Source: Saprospiraceae bacterium (lineage in GTDB: Bacteria; Bacteroidota; Bacteroidia; Chitinophagales; Saprospiraceae). From it: a stretch of 58,448 nucleotides of DNA. The translations under genes were made by a program, and so were the position numbers. The notes beneath the pieces are model-generated. The model did no database searches. It was not told where the DNA came from and saw only the letters and a list, made by a program, of their open reading frames with translations. This document shows positions 45,447 to 54,852 of the stretch, one piece after another. The stretch spans positions 1 through 58,448 of the forward strand of contig JAHDFB010000009.1 in assembly GCA_020628475.1 (NCBI GenBank). The letters run 5' to 3'. Within the stretch, counting starts at the first letter, position 1. Each line of letters starts with the position of its first letter.

Positions 45447-45848
45447 ATGCACGTTACCCTATCTAGTACTTATGGAGATTTAAACTTCAAAGGAACCAAT
45501 GATCGCGGACAATCTATTCAACTCTCTGGTAACAAAGAAGCCATGTCACCGATGGAATCACTCTTGACAGCTGCGGCGGCCTGCAGTTCCATTGACATAG
45601 AACTTATATTAAAAAAGATGCGACAGGATTTAAAATCAATTGAGGTTTCCGTAAACGGCGAAAGAAGAAAAGATGAGGTGCCGGCTATTTTTACGAAGAT
45701 TCATTTGCATTATATACTTCGTGGCTCCATCAAAGAAGCAAAAGCAAAAGAAGCGGTTTCGCTGAGCTTGGAAAAATACTGCTCCGTTACGCAATCATTA
45801 TCTTCTGATATTGATATTCAATCCTCTTTCGAAATCCAAGAAGCTTAG
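45447..45848 (+). CDS. OsmC-family peroxiredoxin-like protein
   Basis: A 133-residue OsmC/Ohr-fold protein. The ATG at 45447 is chosen over 45342 because the earlier frame crosses a terminator and MHVTLSSTYGDLNF aligns with the family start. Both redox cysteines are present: Cys46 in LTAAAACSSIDIEL and Cys112 in LEKYCSVTQSLS. The spacing and EVSVNGER strand match the YhfA-like OsmC branch rather than Ohr. It reduces organic or thiol peroxides. It converges with rdgB (12 bases). Confidence 0.87.
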   Translation: MHVTLSSTYGDLNFKGTNDRGQSIQLSGNKEAMSPMESLLTAAAACSSIDIELILKKMRQDLKSIEVSVNGERRKDEVPAIFTKIHLHYILRGSIKEAKAKEAVSLSLEKYCSVTQSLSSDIDIQSSFEIQEA

Positions 45849-45860
45849 CAAAAGGATATT

Positions 45861-46454
45861 TTAAGTAGCCGTTAATAAAAAATCGACCATAGCATTAACT
45901 GCTTTCGCTCGATGACTAATGCTTGTTTTGATGCCTGCATCTAATTCTGCAAAACTTTTATCGTAGCCCTCAGGAATAAATATTGGGTCATAACCGAATC
46001 CACCCTCTCCTGTTTTTTCGTGGGCTATCGTTCCTTTTATGATTCCCTCAAAGGAATAGTACGCCCCTTTGAAGCGTAATGAAATAACTGCTCGAAATTG
46101 GGCTTGTCTGTGGTCGATATCTTGGAGCTGGGATAATACTTTTTCCATATTATCATCATTATTGCGCTGTGGCCCAGCATATCTTGCGGTATAAATACCG
46201 GGGGCCATGTCCAAAGCTTCAATTTCCAAACCGCTATCTTCGGCAAAACAATCGATTTGAAGCTTGTCATAGAGATATTGAGCTTTTTGATGTGCATTCT
46301 CCTCCATGGTATTGCCCGTTTCAGGTATATCTTCTGTAACGCCTAAGGTCTTCATGGCTACAGCAATGAACGGCGTATCCGCCAACTTTTGATTGACTTC
46401 TTCTAATTTGTGCAGATTAGCTGTAGCGAAAACGAGTGTTTGTTTATTCATCAA
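45861..46454 (-). CDS. rdgB: XTP/dITP pyrophosphatase (RdgB/HAM1)
   Basis: House-cleaning enzyme that hydrolyses non-canonical purine triphosphates (dITP, XTP). The 197 residues show the family pattern: LVFATANLHKLEEV at the N-terminus, IPETGNTMEENAHQKAQYLY, the metal region CFAEDSGLEIEAL, GIYTARYAGP, and GEGGFGYDPIFIPEGY, with SHRAKAVNAM at the end. The start (two adjacent ATGs, 46454 or 46451) lies 11 bases inside the end of the upstream gene, so the two are translationally coupled. Confidence 0.95.
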   Translation of the reverse strand: MMNKQTLVFATANLHKLEEVNQKLADTPFIAVAMKTLGVTEDIPETGNTMEENAHQKAQYLYDKLQIDCFAEDSGLEIEALDMAPGIYTARYAGPQRNNDDNMEKVLSQLQDIDHRQAQFRAVISLRFKGAYYSFEGIIKGTIAHEKTGEGGFGYDPIFIPEGYDKSFAELDAGIKTSISHRAKAVNAMVDFLLTAT

Positions 46455-46881
46455 AATTGAATTTCTGTAATAGCCCCCAAAGTTGTTTTTTGTATTGAAT
46501 ATTAGTCTGTAAATCTTGTAATTTATGCGAAAATAAGATTTTCAGATTTCGTATATGGATAATTTTGTAGGGCAAGGTTTTGATCTGCAAACCGAGTCGA
46601 TTTGCATTTAATCCGAAGGACAAAAATCGATGACTTTTATCAAAATCAAGATGTTCGGCTATGTGTGCATTTTGTCCATCCTTCAGTCCAAATATTCGCA
46701 CTTCATTGGAAATATCCAATTTCATCGCTGCTAAAATTTTATATAACAAATTTTTATTGGCATCATTCCAATCAGTGGCATTGACAAAAACATGAAAATG
46801 GGCCTCTGATTGATCGAGATATCGCTCAATTTTTGATGTTTGATCATGATAAATTGGAAAATCGAAATATTTGAAATTCAA
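46444..46881 (-). CDS. Uncharacterised protein, possibly a divergent Pol III psi (HolD-like) subunit
   Basis: A 145-residue cytoplasmic protein overlapping rdgB by 11 bases. No clear domain. Some features recall HolD: a middle NKNLLYKILAAMKLDISNEV helix-strand, a short strand IIHIRNL, then a C-terminal helix with FSHKLQDLQTNIQYKKQLWG, like the L-x-x-L-x-x-x-x-x-x-K-x-x-LW ending of psi. This is pattern matching only; psi is among the least conserved replisome subunits. Coupling with a nucleotide-pool enzyme is compatible but proves nothing. Confidence 0.45.
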   Translation of the reverse strand: MNFKYFDFPIYHDQTSKIERYLDQSEAHFHVFVNATDWNDANKNLLYKILAAMKLDISNEVRIFGLKDGQNAHIAEHLDFDKSHRFLSFGLNANRLGLQIKTLPYKIIHIRNLKILFSHKLQDLQTNIQYKKQLWGLLQKFNFDE

Positions 46882-46983
46882 AATAAAGATTCTTGATTTT
46901 TAATATAACAAAATTAAATTCTATATATAAATACGATATACTATGGTAATAATATTATTATTTTTGAGGCAAAAATATGTTAT

Positions 46984-48057
46984 ATGACCCTACCAATAAA
47001 AATTACTCCAACTTTAAATTCAAAAATCTCTTCTGTAGACTTCGATAATATTCCATTTGGTCAGGTATTTTCGGATCATATGTTTACAGCAGATTACATT
47101 GATGGAGTTTGGAAAAATTGTGAGATCAAGCAACTCGGGCACCTTAGTGTTCATCCTGGAAATCTTGCATGGCACTATGGTCAATCTATATTTGAAGGAA
47201 TGAAAGCTTCCATCACCAATGATGGTGTTCCTTTATTATTGCGTCCAGAAAAACATATCGAGCGCCTAAATAATTCAGCGCGTCGAATGTGTATGCCTGA
47301 GTTTCCAGAAGAAACATTTATTGAAGCTATTGAAAAATTAGTTTGGATGGACAGAGCTTGGATTCCTTCTAAAAAAGGAAGCGCCTTGTATATTCGTCCA
47401 TTGATGATGGCCATGGATTCTGCGCTCGGTGTTAGACCTAGTGATAGTTACAAGTTGTTAATATTTACACTTCCTGTTGGTCCTTACTATAACAAGCCAG
47501 TTTCTTTATTAGCACAAGACGAATATGTACGAGCGGCAGACGGTGGTGTTGGAGAAGCAAAAACAGCTGGTAATTATGCGGCTTCTTTGTATCCGGCCAG
47601 ATTGGCGAAAGAAAAAGGGTACGATCAGGTGATGTGGATGGATGCCAAAGAATTCAGATATATTCAAGAAGTAGGAACGATGAATATTTTCTTTGTCATT
47701 GATGGCAAAGTAATCACTCCGAAAGCGGGCGGCACCATATTAAAAGGAATTACTCGAGATTGTGCTATTACAATACTTCGAGATGAAGGGTATGAAGTTG
47801 AAGAGCGATTACTGGATATTGCAGAAATCATAGAAGCTCATAAAAACGGTACTTTACAAGAAATATTTGGTACTGGTACAGCCGCTGTAATATCCAATGT
47901 ATATAAATTTGCGCATAAAGGTGTGGACTATGAAATTGATGTGGATCAATTCAAAGTTTCACCTTTTTTAAAGACATATATTGAAGCTTTAAGAGCTGGA
48001 GAGAAAGCAGACAAATTTGGCTGGTTAAGTCATTTGGGCGAAGGCGTTTTAGCCTAG
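46984..48057 (+). CDS. ilvE: Branched-chain amino acid aminotransferase
   Basis: PLP-dependent transaminase (fold type IV) for leucine, isoleucine and valine. The 357 residues match the class IV family: QSIFEGMKASITNDG (67-81), RPEKHIERLNNSARRMCMPE, YIRPLMMAMDSALGV, the Schiff-base lysine in GEAKTAGNYAASL (Lys193), Glu229 in YIQEVGTMNIFFV, ILKGITRDCAI and the phosphate-binding FGTGTAAVIS. Length and KTAGNY favour the long bacterial (BCAT) type. With the acyl-CoA carboxylase and Etf genes it supports branched-chain amino acid turnover. Closed by the terminator at 48083-48148. Confidence 0.95.
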   Translation: MTLPIKITPTLNSKISSVDFDNIPFGQVFSDHMFTADYIDGVWKNCEIKQLGHLSVHPGNLAWHYGQSIFEGMKASITNDGVPLLLRPEKHIERLNNSARRMCMPEFPEETFIEAIEKLVWMDRAWIPSKKGSALYIRPLMMAMDSALGVRPSDSYKLLIFTLPVGPYYNKPVSLLAQDEYVRAADGGVGEAKTAGNYAASLYPARLAKEKGYDQVMWMDAKEFRYIQEVGTMNIFFVIDGKVITPKAGGTILKGITRDCAITILRDEGYEVEERLLDIAEIIEAHKNGTLQEIFGTGTAAVISNVYKFAHKGVDYEIDVDQFKVSPFLKTYIEALRAGEKADKFGWLSHLGEGVLA

Positions 48058-48082
48058 TCACTGATTTTAATCGTTTCGGCCA

Positions 48083-48148
48083 ATTCAAAAGCTATACTTT
48101 TGAATAAAAAACCCGTGTTGAAGTAACATACTTGATCACGGGTTTTTT
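48083..48148 (+). terminator. Double hairpin with Rho-independent terminator after ilvE
   Basis: Two adjacent stems: ATTCAAAAG (48083-48091) / CTTTTGAAT (48097-48105) with a 5-base loop, then AAAAAACCCGTG (48106-48117) / CACGGGTTTTTT (48137-48148) with a 19-base loop and a T tail. The second is the terminator proper; the first may be an RNA 3'-end protector. Confidence 0.8.
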
Positions 48149-48560
48149 CATTAAATATCATAGTCATTCGGTTAATGAAATATGGAATGTGGACTAATAT
48201 TCCATATTGTTGAACTTTTAGTACCTATATCGAGCTTCAAGCTGGATGTAGATTTGAGTATGCCCTTTATTTCTCTCTGCATGTTTATAATTCCTATGGC
48301 CATCTCCGTCAACTTCTTGAGAAGATTTAAATAAAATAATTCCTATAACATAAATCAAACATGATTTATAGAGGTGGAGAGCTCAGCAAGACAGACCAGT
48401 TTTAAATCGATCTATTTTTGTTTTAAACGACATAAAATATTTTAAATCAATTTTTAATACATTACATTATTTTTTAATATGATAAATTATATATATATTT
48501 GTAGATACTTGTAATATTCCCAAAGCAATTACAAGCCTAAACAACTAAAACAATAATCTC
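48149..48560. other. Intergenic region before the 2021-residue gene
   Basis: About 410 bases, AT-rich, without a gene or RNA signal that I can recognise. A TATATTTG at 48494-48501 fits the -7 consensus 60 bases before the ATG at 48561, but the -33 partner is missing. Confidence 0.35.
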
Positions 48561-51500
48561 ATGGACCGATTTTCCAACGGATTAGGTAGCATCTCAATCG
48601 TATTGATTATGCTAAGCTTACTGGTATGTCAGCCGCTTGCCGCTCAACTTATTATTTCTGAAATCTCTCCCAATGCCGAAATTGAAGCACTCGAACAGTA
48701 TGGTGGCGGTGAATGGTTCGAAATTTGCAATGTAGGAGAAACCGATATGGACATTAGTGGATATACCGTGGGGCATTATGAAGACGCTTCTTTCGGGCAA
48801 TCCGACTTCTATTTAGGAGAAGACAATGATAACTGTGATTGTGGAGGTTCATATGGTGTAATTACTTTTACAGGATCTAATCAATCTCAAGATGTAATCC
48901 TTCCTGCAGGTAAATGCTTTATTATTACCGGCCAACATGTCGACTGTGGAAATGCTCATTTTTGTATCAATGCAAGAGATTTATTGTTAAACGGTCCAAG
49001 TGGCATCATTTCTGAATATCACTCTTCTAGAAGTGATTTTCCTGGATCCGGATCCGGAACCGGTCGTGGCGGTTTGGAAGGGCATTATTGGCGTCAAAAA
49101 AATTATGAATGTAATGCATATTATATATGGAATGCTAATGACGAGATTATAGATGCCGTTAATTTTAATTGTCTTCCGCAGACGGGTCCAGACGCTGAGG
49201 CCAATGAGCTTTCAGGTGGTTTTCACTATCCGGATGGAAATGGAGGTTACTATAGCTATCCGCCCTACTTCCCTACTCCTCCTGTCCAAGGACCTTTTCC
49301 TGTAGGCATCGAAATTACCAATACGGAATACACGTGGATGGGACAATCCATCGAAGAAGGGTATACCTTCCAGCGTTGTTCCAACGATCCCAATTATGTA
49401 TTTCCACCTATGAAATACGATCCGAATACTGGACAACCTTCGGATAATTACTATCAGCCAACTTGTGGTGAATTAAATGATGAATGTTGTTCCGAATGTG
49501 ATGAAAATCAATTTTTCCAAGGTATTCAGCTTCCTTCATGTACCAATGGATCAGCCATAGGATTGGTCATAGAAGAAAATGAGCTCACAGCAGAACAAGA
49601 AGTGCTTTCATCAGTTGCACCTTCTTGTAATAACACAGAATCACGATTACGGTCCAATTATAATGAAAATGAAATCAGTTTTTGTACCCGTGTTCTTACC
49701 CCTCCAAATTTTAACAGACCCTTTGTTGGATTTGTTAACTCATTGGATGAAACGTTCGCGGATGACGATTGCGCCATTTTCACTGGAGCAGAAGTCTATA
49801 AGGCCGTAGATTGTAGTCAGCCCGCTATAGCGGGAAGTTTATCTTCAAAAGGAAGACCCATCTTTCAACTGGATACTGAATCAGAATATACACTTTGCTT
49901 TAATTACGATATTTCTGACTGTTCCTTCAAAAATAGAATCTATTGGGATAATCCCTGTTTCTCCCCGTTTTATTGTCAACTAGATGTTGAATGTCCAACC
50001 GAAATTCAAGATACGGTTCACTGTTTGGCAGATGTACCTGTGGCAGTAACAGATACTAGTGCTTTCCGAATTGAATTGGATGGACGAATTCTTTCATCAT
50101 GCGATGATGTTACCATTAGTCATACAGATTCTTTAAGCGCTATTTTAGACAGTCTAAACAGTCGTATTTTATATAGAAATTACCTTTTAACAGATGGTAT
50201 GGATAGTACTTATTGTCTTTTACAATACCCTATTCGTAACCGAATAGAACCAACGCTTGTTTTGAATACTGATACGGTTTATTTGGATCCAGATGGTTTA
50301 TTAATATTAGATCCTACATTATTCATTTCCACTGGATTAGATCATTGCGGTGATACCATTGAAACTGCAATAATAGTACCTGACACTATCAATGGAAGCG
50401 ATCTTGGGGTAACGGAGATTATTGTAACAGTGGTTGATTCTGCACTTAATAGCGCATCCAGTACCATAGAAATAATAGTAGGCGATGATACTCCACCTAT
50501 GGTCAATTGTCCAAACGATACGATTATTCTTGTACCAGCATGTATCTGCGAAGGTTCTTACAGCTTTACGGATCCTCCGGCCGTGGACGAATTGGGTGGT
50601 CCAGTCACCATCGTACGTCTGGATTCTACAGGTCTAATGGATGGCGACTTATTCCCTGCAGGCACAACCACCATTATCTATTCTGCAACCGACTCTAGCG
50701 GTAATGTGACCATTTGTTCTTATGACGTAACTGTGGAATCAGGCGATCCAGGTCCAATTGTCCTTCAATCTAGTATCCATTTTTCATTGTCAGAATTCTG
50801 CGATGGATACCCCACTCCGGCCATGTTGATTGAAGGAAATGTTCCTTGTGATCCAAGTTCATATATCGTATCTGTTCTTGATCCTGAAGGAAATAGAATT
50901 GCTGAGGATTCTTTACGTTACTTTAGAAACATCCCACTTACGGTACGTTTAGAATATGCATGTTTTGACAATTCCGCTGAAACGACCATACTAGTCGAAG
51001 ACAAATTTGCGCCTTCTATTAGCTGTTTTAGTGATACCATACGTTGTGATGAATTCTTCGAATTTGAAACACCTGATATATTTGATAATTGCGATGATTC
51101 TGTAGAAGTTATACTGCTCAACGAAACCTTAGAAAATGTGGCATGTACAGACCCCAATCTTACAAGAATTGTTACGCGTACATATACCGCAGTTGATTCA
51201 GACGGACGTCGCAGCGACACCTGTTTTCAAGTGCTGTCCATTGCCAAATTTGATTTAAACACCGTTAGTTTCAATGGTATCGATACATTGATTTATTGTG
51301 GAGATATTGATGCATTGGACGAAAATAATAACCCAAGCCCAAGTGTAACCGGATTTCCAACGGCAGGAACCGCCAGTCTTTGGCCCGATCAAAATGCCAT
51401 TTGTGGAGTAACGAGCTCTTATACGGACATCGTTTTACCAGGAAGTTCGTGTGGATATTCCATTCTTCGAGAATGGAATGTGATGTATTGGGATTGTTTT

Positions 51501-54500
51501 GAAGATGGCATGAGGCAATTTTTCCAAACGATCCAAATAAGCGATACAGAAGCGCCAACATTTAATTGTCCCGAAGATATAACCTTAGCTACCGATCCAT
51601 TTAGTTGTACGGCGCAGCTCACAGCTGACTTGCCGATTGCCTCAGATGCATGTAATAATGGTGTTGAATTTGATATTCAATATCCAAATGCCTTTATTGA
51701 AAATGCTACCAATATTTCACAACAATTGGAATTAGGAATAAACGAAATTGAGATCATCACTCGTGATATTTGTGGAAATAGTAGAAGCTGTACATGGACG
51801 ATTACTGTTGAAGATCAAGAAGATCCAATCGCTATTGTTCAAGGAAGCTATGCAGTCAACCTAAGTGGTCATTCCGTGATCGTTACTGCCGATGATTTGG
51901 ACAACGGAAGTTTTGATGAGTGTGGATTTGTAGACTTTAGTATTGCAAGAATGGAATCATCTTGTGATAGTACTGATACTCAGCTATCCGATGACATTCA
52001 AATTTGTTGCGATGATGTAGGTACCACCGTCATGGTCCAATTTCAAGTAGTAGATGGAGCAGGAAATACCAGTCTTGCTATGGTAAGTATCGATGTACAA
52101 GATACTGCTGGACCTATACTTGAAATAGAATTACCGGACATTACAGTGAGTTGTGACTACAATTATATCCCTGGACAAACATCCGATTTCGGAAGTTTTG
52201 TACTCGATGCTGATGATCGTGATAGCATCATCATCGATGCTGACAGTGTAGAATTTTCAGCCCCCCCACTCGATGGTCTCATATCCGAAAATTGTAGCAT
52301 GATAATGAGTGAAGAAATTATCAATGAAAATATTGATAATCAATGCGGTACTGGAAGTCTAACAAGAATGTTAACCTTGACCGACGGAAGTAATAATTCG
52401 ATTAGTGTTTTTCAAAATATCGCTTTTGTTAACTATGAACCATTTAATGAAAATGACATTGATTGGCCCGATGACCTTGTTACTTTAAACATCTGTGATC
52501 CTGCCCTATTAGAACCTGAATTACTAGATCCTCCATTTGATGTACCCGTTAGCAATGCAGATGTATGTGATAATCTAGCTGATTCAAAATTAGATGATAT
52601 TGATTACGGCCCATTTGCATCTGATACCTTATTTATCATTAATAGACAATGGACGATCGCGGACTGGTGCCAAAATACGAATGGACAATTTGCTACTTTC
52701 CATCATACTCAAATCATCACGGTGCTCAATACCATCGAACCTTCTATTTTATCTGGATGTCAAGCAGTCAACGCCTGCAACTTTAGTCCAGATTGCGACG
52801 ATTTAGCCTTGACTATTGGGATCAATGCTATGGACGATTGTACGAGCTCAGAAAATCTTAGCTACAGTTACAGTGTAGACTTTAACTCCGATAATGTGGT
52901 CGATATATCAGGAACCACAGATTCTGCAGAAATATTCTTTCCGCTTGGTTCACATTTAATTAGTTGGATGGTGACGGATGAACAAGGAAATAGTGATTTA
53001 TGTATTCAGGAAATTCAAGTCGATAATTGTAATTTACCAAGTCCAATATGTTTAGTAGGACAGTCCTTTGCTTTAGAAGGTGTAGATACAGATGGAAATG
53101 GAGGGATAGATGACGAGCAAGTCACTATACATGTCAATCAAATCGATGGTGGCTCAAGTATTGCATGTGATATTCCGTTCACATTAAGCCTTTCAACGGA
53201 TACCACCAAAGTTGATACTACCTTTGATTGTGACGGTATTGGAAGTCACTTATTAATGTTATATATAACGGATAATATTACGGGAGCACAAGATTTCTGT
53301 GAGGTCTTTGTAGATATCATTGATACCAATGATATAGATATTTGTATGCCAACCAATGTACAGGTTAAGATATTCGGACAGGTTAGTAGCGCTGTTGAGA
53401 AATCGACCAATAATGTACAACTAGTACTGGAAGGATCAGATATGGAAGTTCTTAGTCAGGAAGGACACTATCTATTCCCAGAAATGGATATGGGAGGAAG
53501 CTATTCCTTGACGGCACAACATCAAACCTATCCACTAGACGGCGTGTCTACATACGATATTCTCTTGATTCAGAAGCATATACTGGGTCTTCAAATTCTT
53601 GATTCTCCTTATAAGTTATTAGCAGCTGATGCCGATGGGTCTGGAAATATTTCGGGAGCAGATATCATTTATCTGAGACGTTTGTTACTGGGAGATATTA
53701 GCGACTTTGATCTACAAGACAGCTGGCAGTTTATCTGGAAAGATCAGGAATTTATTGATGTCAACAATCCTTGGCTCAACTACGAAAAAGGCTATGAAAT
53801 TGGTGTATTAAACCAAGATATGGAGATTGATTTTATATCAATGAAAACAGGTGATGTGAACCTATCTTCACCTAATTTAACCAATGATTTCATCGAAAAT
53901 CGCAGTACATCCAATATGCATTATGAACTCTTCGATGAAGGGGATAAAATTATTGTTCCAGTTCGATTCGAGGACCAAAATATGATGGAAGGATTCCAAT
54001 TTTCATTCCGATATGATGAGAATCTGTATGTATTTAATAATATCATTGCTGGAAATATTGATATCCCGAAAGAGATGATCAACACTCAAAATACGGACTT
54101 GGGTGTAATCGATATAAGTTGGATTAGCAACACAGGACAAGTATGTTCTGCTTGTCTAGAAAACTATAATACACATATACCGTATCAGGGGGCTTACGCC
54201 CAAAAGGAAATCAATTTCTATCTTGTTTTTGATAAAAAAACAGATTGGGAAAGTCAGCAATCTTTCTCTTTGAGAACCTTTAGTGAGGGGCTTGATTCGG
54301 AAGTTTATTTGAACGATGGATCTGTTGAACAATTACTATTTTCAAGGGTGCATGAAAAGGAACAAGAGGTTCAGCTATTTCAGAATAAACCAAATCCTTG
54401 GAAATCAAATACAAACATTTCCTTTTTGTTACCGGACGCAATTCATGCCAGTCTTATAGTCTCCGATATAACAGGAAGAGAGGTATTCAGAAAATCTGCT

Positions 54501-54626
54501 CATTTCAAAGCTGGTATGAATGAAGTAGAAATTCAATCAGAGAGCTTAGGCATAGCCGGTATTTACTATTATACCCTGCAAACATCGAATAAGCGCTTTA
54601 CAAGAAAAATGATCCTTATAGATTAG
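48561..54626 (+). CDS. Giant T9SS protein with lamin-tail, HYR, dockerin-like and cohesin-like modules
   Basis: A 2021-residue secreted protein. Signal peptide (LGSISIVLIMLSLLVCQPLA, cleavage near AAQ). Residues 30-170 form a lamin-tail domain (ISEISPN, GGGEWFEICNVGE, DISGYTVGH). From about 640 to 1500 there are several HYR/Ig-like modules with the recurrent start D-x-x-x-P-x-x-x-CP (PPMVNCPND, APSISCFSDT, APTFNCPED, GPILEIELPD) and many cysteines. Around 1661-1710 is a dockerin-like double loop (STYDILLIQKHILG, ADADGSGNISGADIIYL), about 1790-1930 a cohesin-like beta domain, and from 1940 a type IX sorting tail (PNPWKSNTNISF). The dockerin-cohesin layout inside one chain is typical of this phylum. 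Likely a surface scaffold or adhesin; no enzyme motif. Confidence 0.87.
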   Translation: MDRFSNGLGSISIVLIMLSLLVCQPLAAQLIISEISPNAEIEALEQYGGGEWFEICNVGETDMDISGYTVGHYEDASFGQSDFYLGEDNDNCDCGGSYGVITFTGSNQSQDVILPAGKCFIITGQHVDCGNAHFCINARDLLLNGPSGIISEYHSSRSDFPGSGSGTGRGGLEGHYWRQKNYECNAYYIWNANDEIIDAVNFNCLPQTGPDAEANELSGGFHYPDGNGGYYSYPPYFPTPPVQGPFPVGIEITNTEYTWMGQSIEEGYTFQRCSNDPNYVFPPMKYDPNTGQPSDNYYQPTCGELNDECCSECDENQFFQGIQLPSCTNGSAIGLVIEENELTAEQEVLSSVAPSCNNTESRLRSNYNENEISFCTRVLTPPNFNRPFVGFVNSLDETFADDDCAIFTGAEVYKAVDCSQPAIAGSLSSKGRPIFQLDTESEYTLCFNYDISDCSFKNRIYWDNPCFSPFYCQLDVECPTEIQDTVHCLADVPVAVTDTSAFRIELDGRILSSCDDVTISHTDSLSAILDSLNSRILYRNYLLTDGMDSTYCLLQYPIRNRIEPTLVLNTDTVYLDPDGLLILDPTLFISTGLDHCGDTIETAIIVPDTINGSDLGVTEIIVTVVDSALNSASSTIEIIVGDDTPPMVNCPNDTIILVPACICEGSYSFTDPPAVDELGGPVTIVRLDSTGLMDGDLFPAGTTTIIYSATDSSGNVTICSYDVTVESGDPGPIVLQSSIHFSLSEFCDGYPTPAMLIEGNVPCDPSSYIVSVLDPEGNRIAEDSLRYFRNIPLTVRLEYACFDNSAETTILVEDKFAPSISCFSDTIRCDEFFEFETPDIFDNCDDSVEVILLNETLENVACTDPNLTRIVTRTYTAVDSDGRRSDTCFQVLSIAKFDLNTVSFNGIDTLIYCGDIDALDENNNPSPSVTGFPTAGTASLWPDQNAICGVTSSYTDIVLPGSSCGYSILREWNVMYWDCFEDGMRQFFQTIQISDTEAPTFNCPEDITLATDPFSCTAQLTADLPIASDACNNGVEFDIQYPNAFIENATNISQQLELGINEIEIITRDICGNSRSCTWTITVEDQEDPIAIVQGSYAVNLSGHSVIVTADDLDNGSFDECGFVDFSIARMESSCDSTDTQLSDDIQICCDDVGTTVMVQFQVVDGAGNTSLAMVSIDVQDTAGPILEIELPDITVSCDYNYIPGQTSDFGSFVLDADDRDSIIIDADSVEFSAPPLDGLISENCSMIMSEEIINENIDNQCGTGSLTRMLTLTDGSNNSISVFQNIAFVNYEPFNENDIDWPDDLVTLNICDPALLEPELLDPPFDVPVSNADVCDNLADSKLDDIDYGPFASDTLFIINRQWTIADWCQNTNGQFATFHHTQIITVLNTIEPSILSGCQAVNACNFSPDCDDLALTIGINAMDDCTSSENLSYSYSVDFNSDNVVDISGTTDSAEIFFPLGSHLISWMVTDEQGNSDLCIQEIQVDNCNLPSPICLVGQSFALEGVDTDGNGGIDDEQVTIHVNQIDGGSSIACDIPFTLSLSTDTTKVDTTFDCDGIGSHLLMLYITDNITGAQDFCEVFVDIIDTNDIDICMPTNVQVKIFGQVSSAVEKSTNNVQLVLEGSDMEVLSQEGHYLFPEMDMGGSYSLTAQHQTYPLDGVSTYDILLIQKHILGLQILDSPYKLLAADADGSGNISGADIIYLRRLLLGDISDFDLQDSWQFIWKDQEFIDVNNPWLNYEKGYEIGVLNQDMEIDFISMKTGDVNLSSPNLTNDFIENRSTSNMHYELFDEGDKIIVPVRFEDQNMMEGFQFSFRYDENLYVFNNIIAGNIDIPKEMINTQNTDLGVIDISWISNTGQVCSACLENYNTHIPYQGAYAQKEINFYLVFDKKTDWESQQSFSLRTFSEGLDSEVYLNDGSVEQLLFSRVHEKEQEVQLFQNKPNPWKSNTNISFLLPDAIHASLIVSDITGREVFRKSAHFKAGMNEVEIQSESLGIAGIYYYTLQTSNKRFTRKMILID

Positions 54627-54675
54627 GATTACAGGAACGGAGATTCATAGTTGTCATAGACCCATTGATGGGTCC

Positions 54676-54714
54676 GGGAGAGAGTTGTCGGGAATATACT
54701 CTCTCCCTTTTTTT
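54676..54714 (+). terminator. Rho-independent terminator after the 2021-residue gene
   Basis: Perfect 10-base stem GGGAGAGAGT (54676-54685) / ACTCTCTCCC (54698-54707) followed by a T run to 54714. A small hairpin ACCCATTGATGGGT precedes it at 54660-54672. Confidence 0.9.
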
Positions 54715-54852
54715 ATGTCCAAAATCTAGTCTAGGAATAGACCTTTCATCAATCTTTAAAATCTAGATCGAGGACACTTAGTGTTAAATTGACACATTTA
54801 ATATATATTTGAAATATAAAGAATAACTTTATTGCTCAAATCCAATTGTTAT

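Noticed and set aside
54804..54811. Promoter for the amylase gene from a TATATTTG match
   Set aside because: The only upstream TTG is 12 bases away instead of about 19, so the pair does not meet the consensus.
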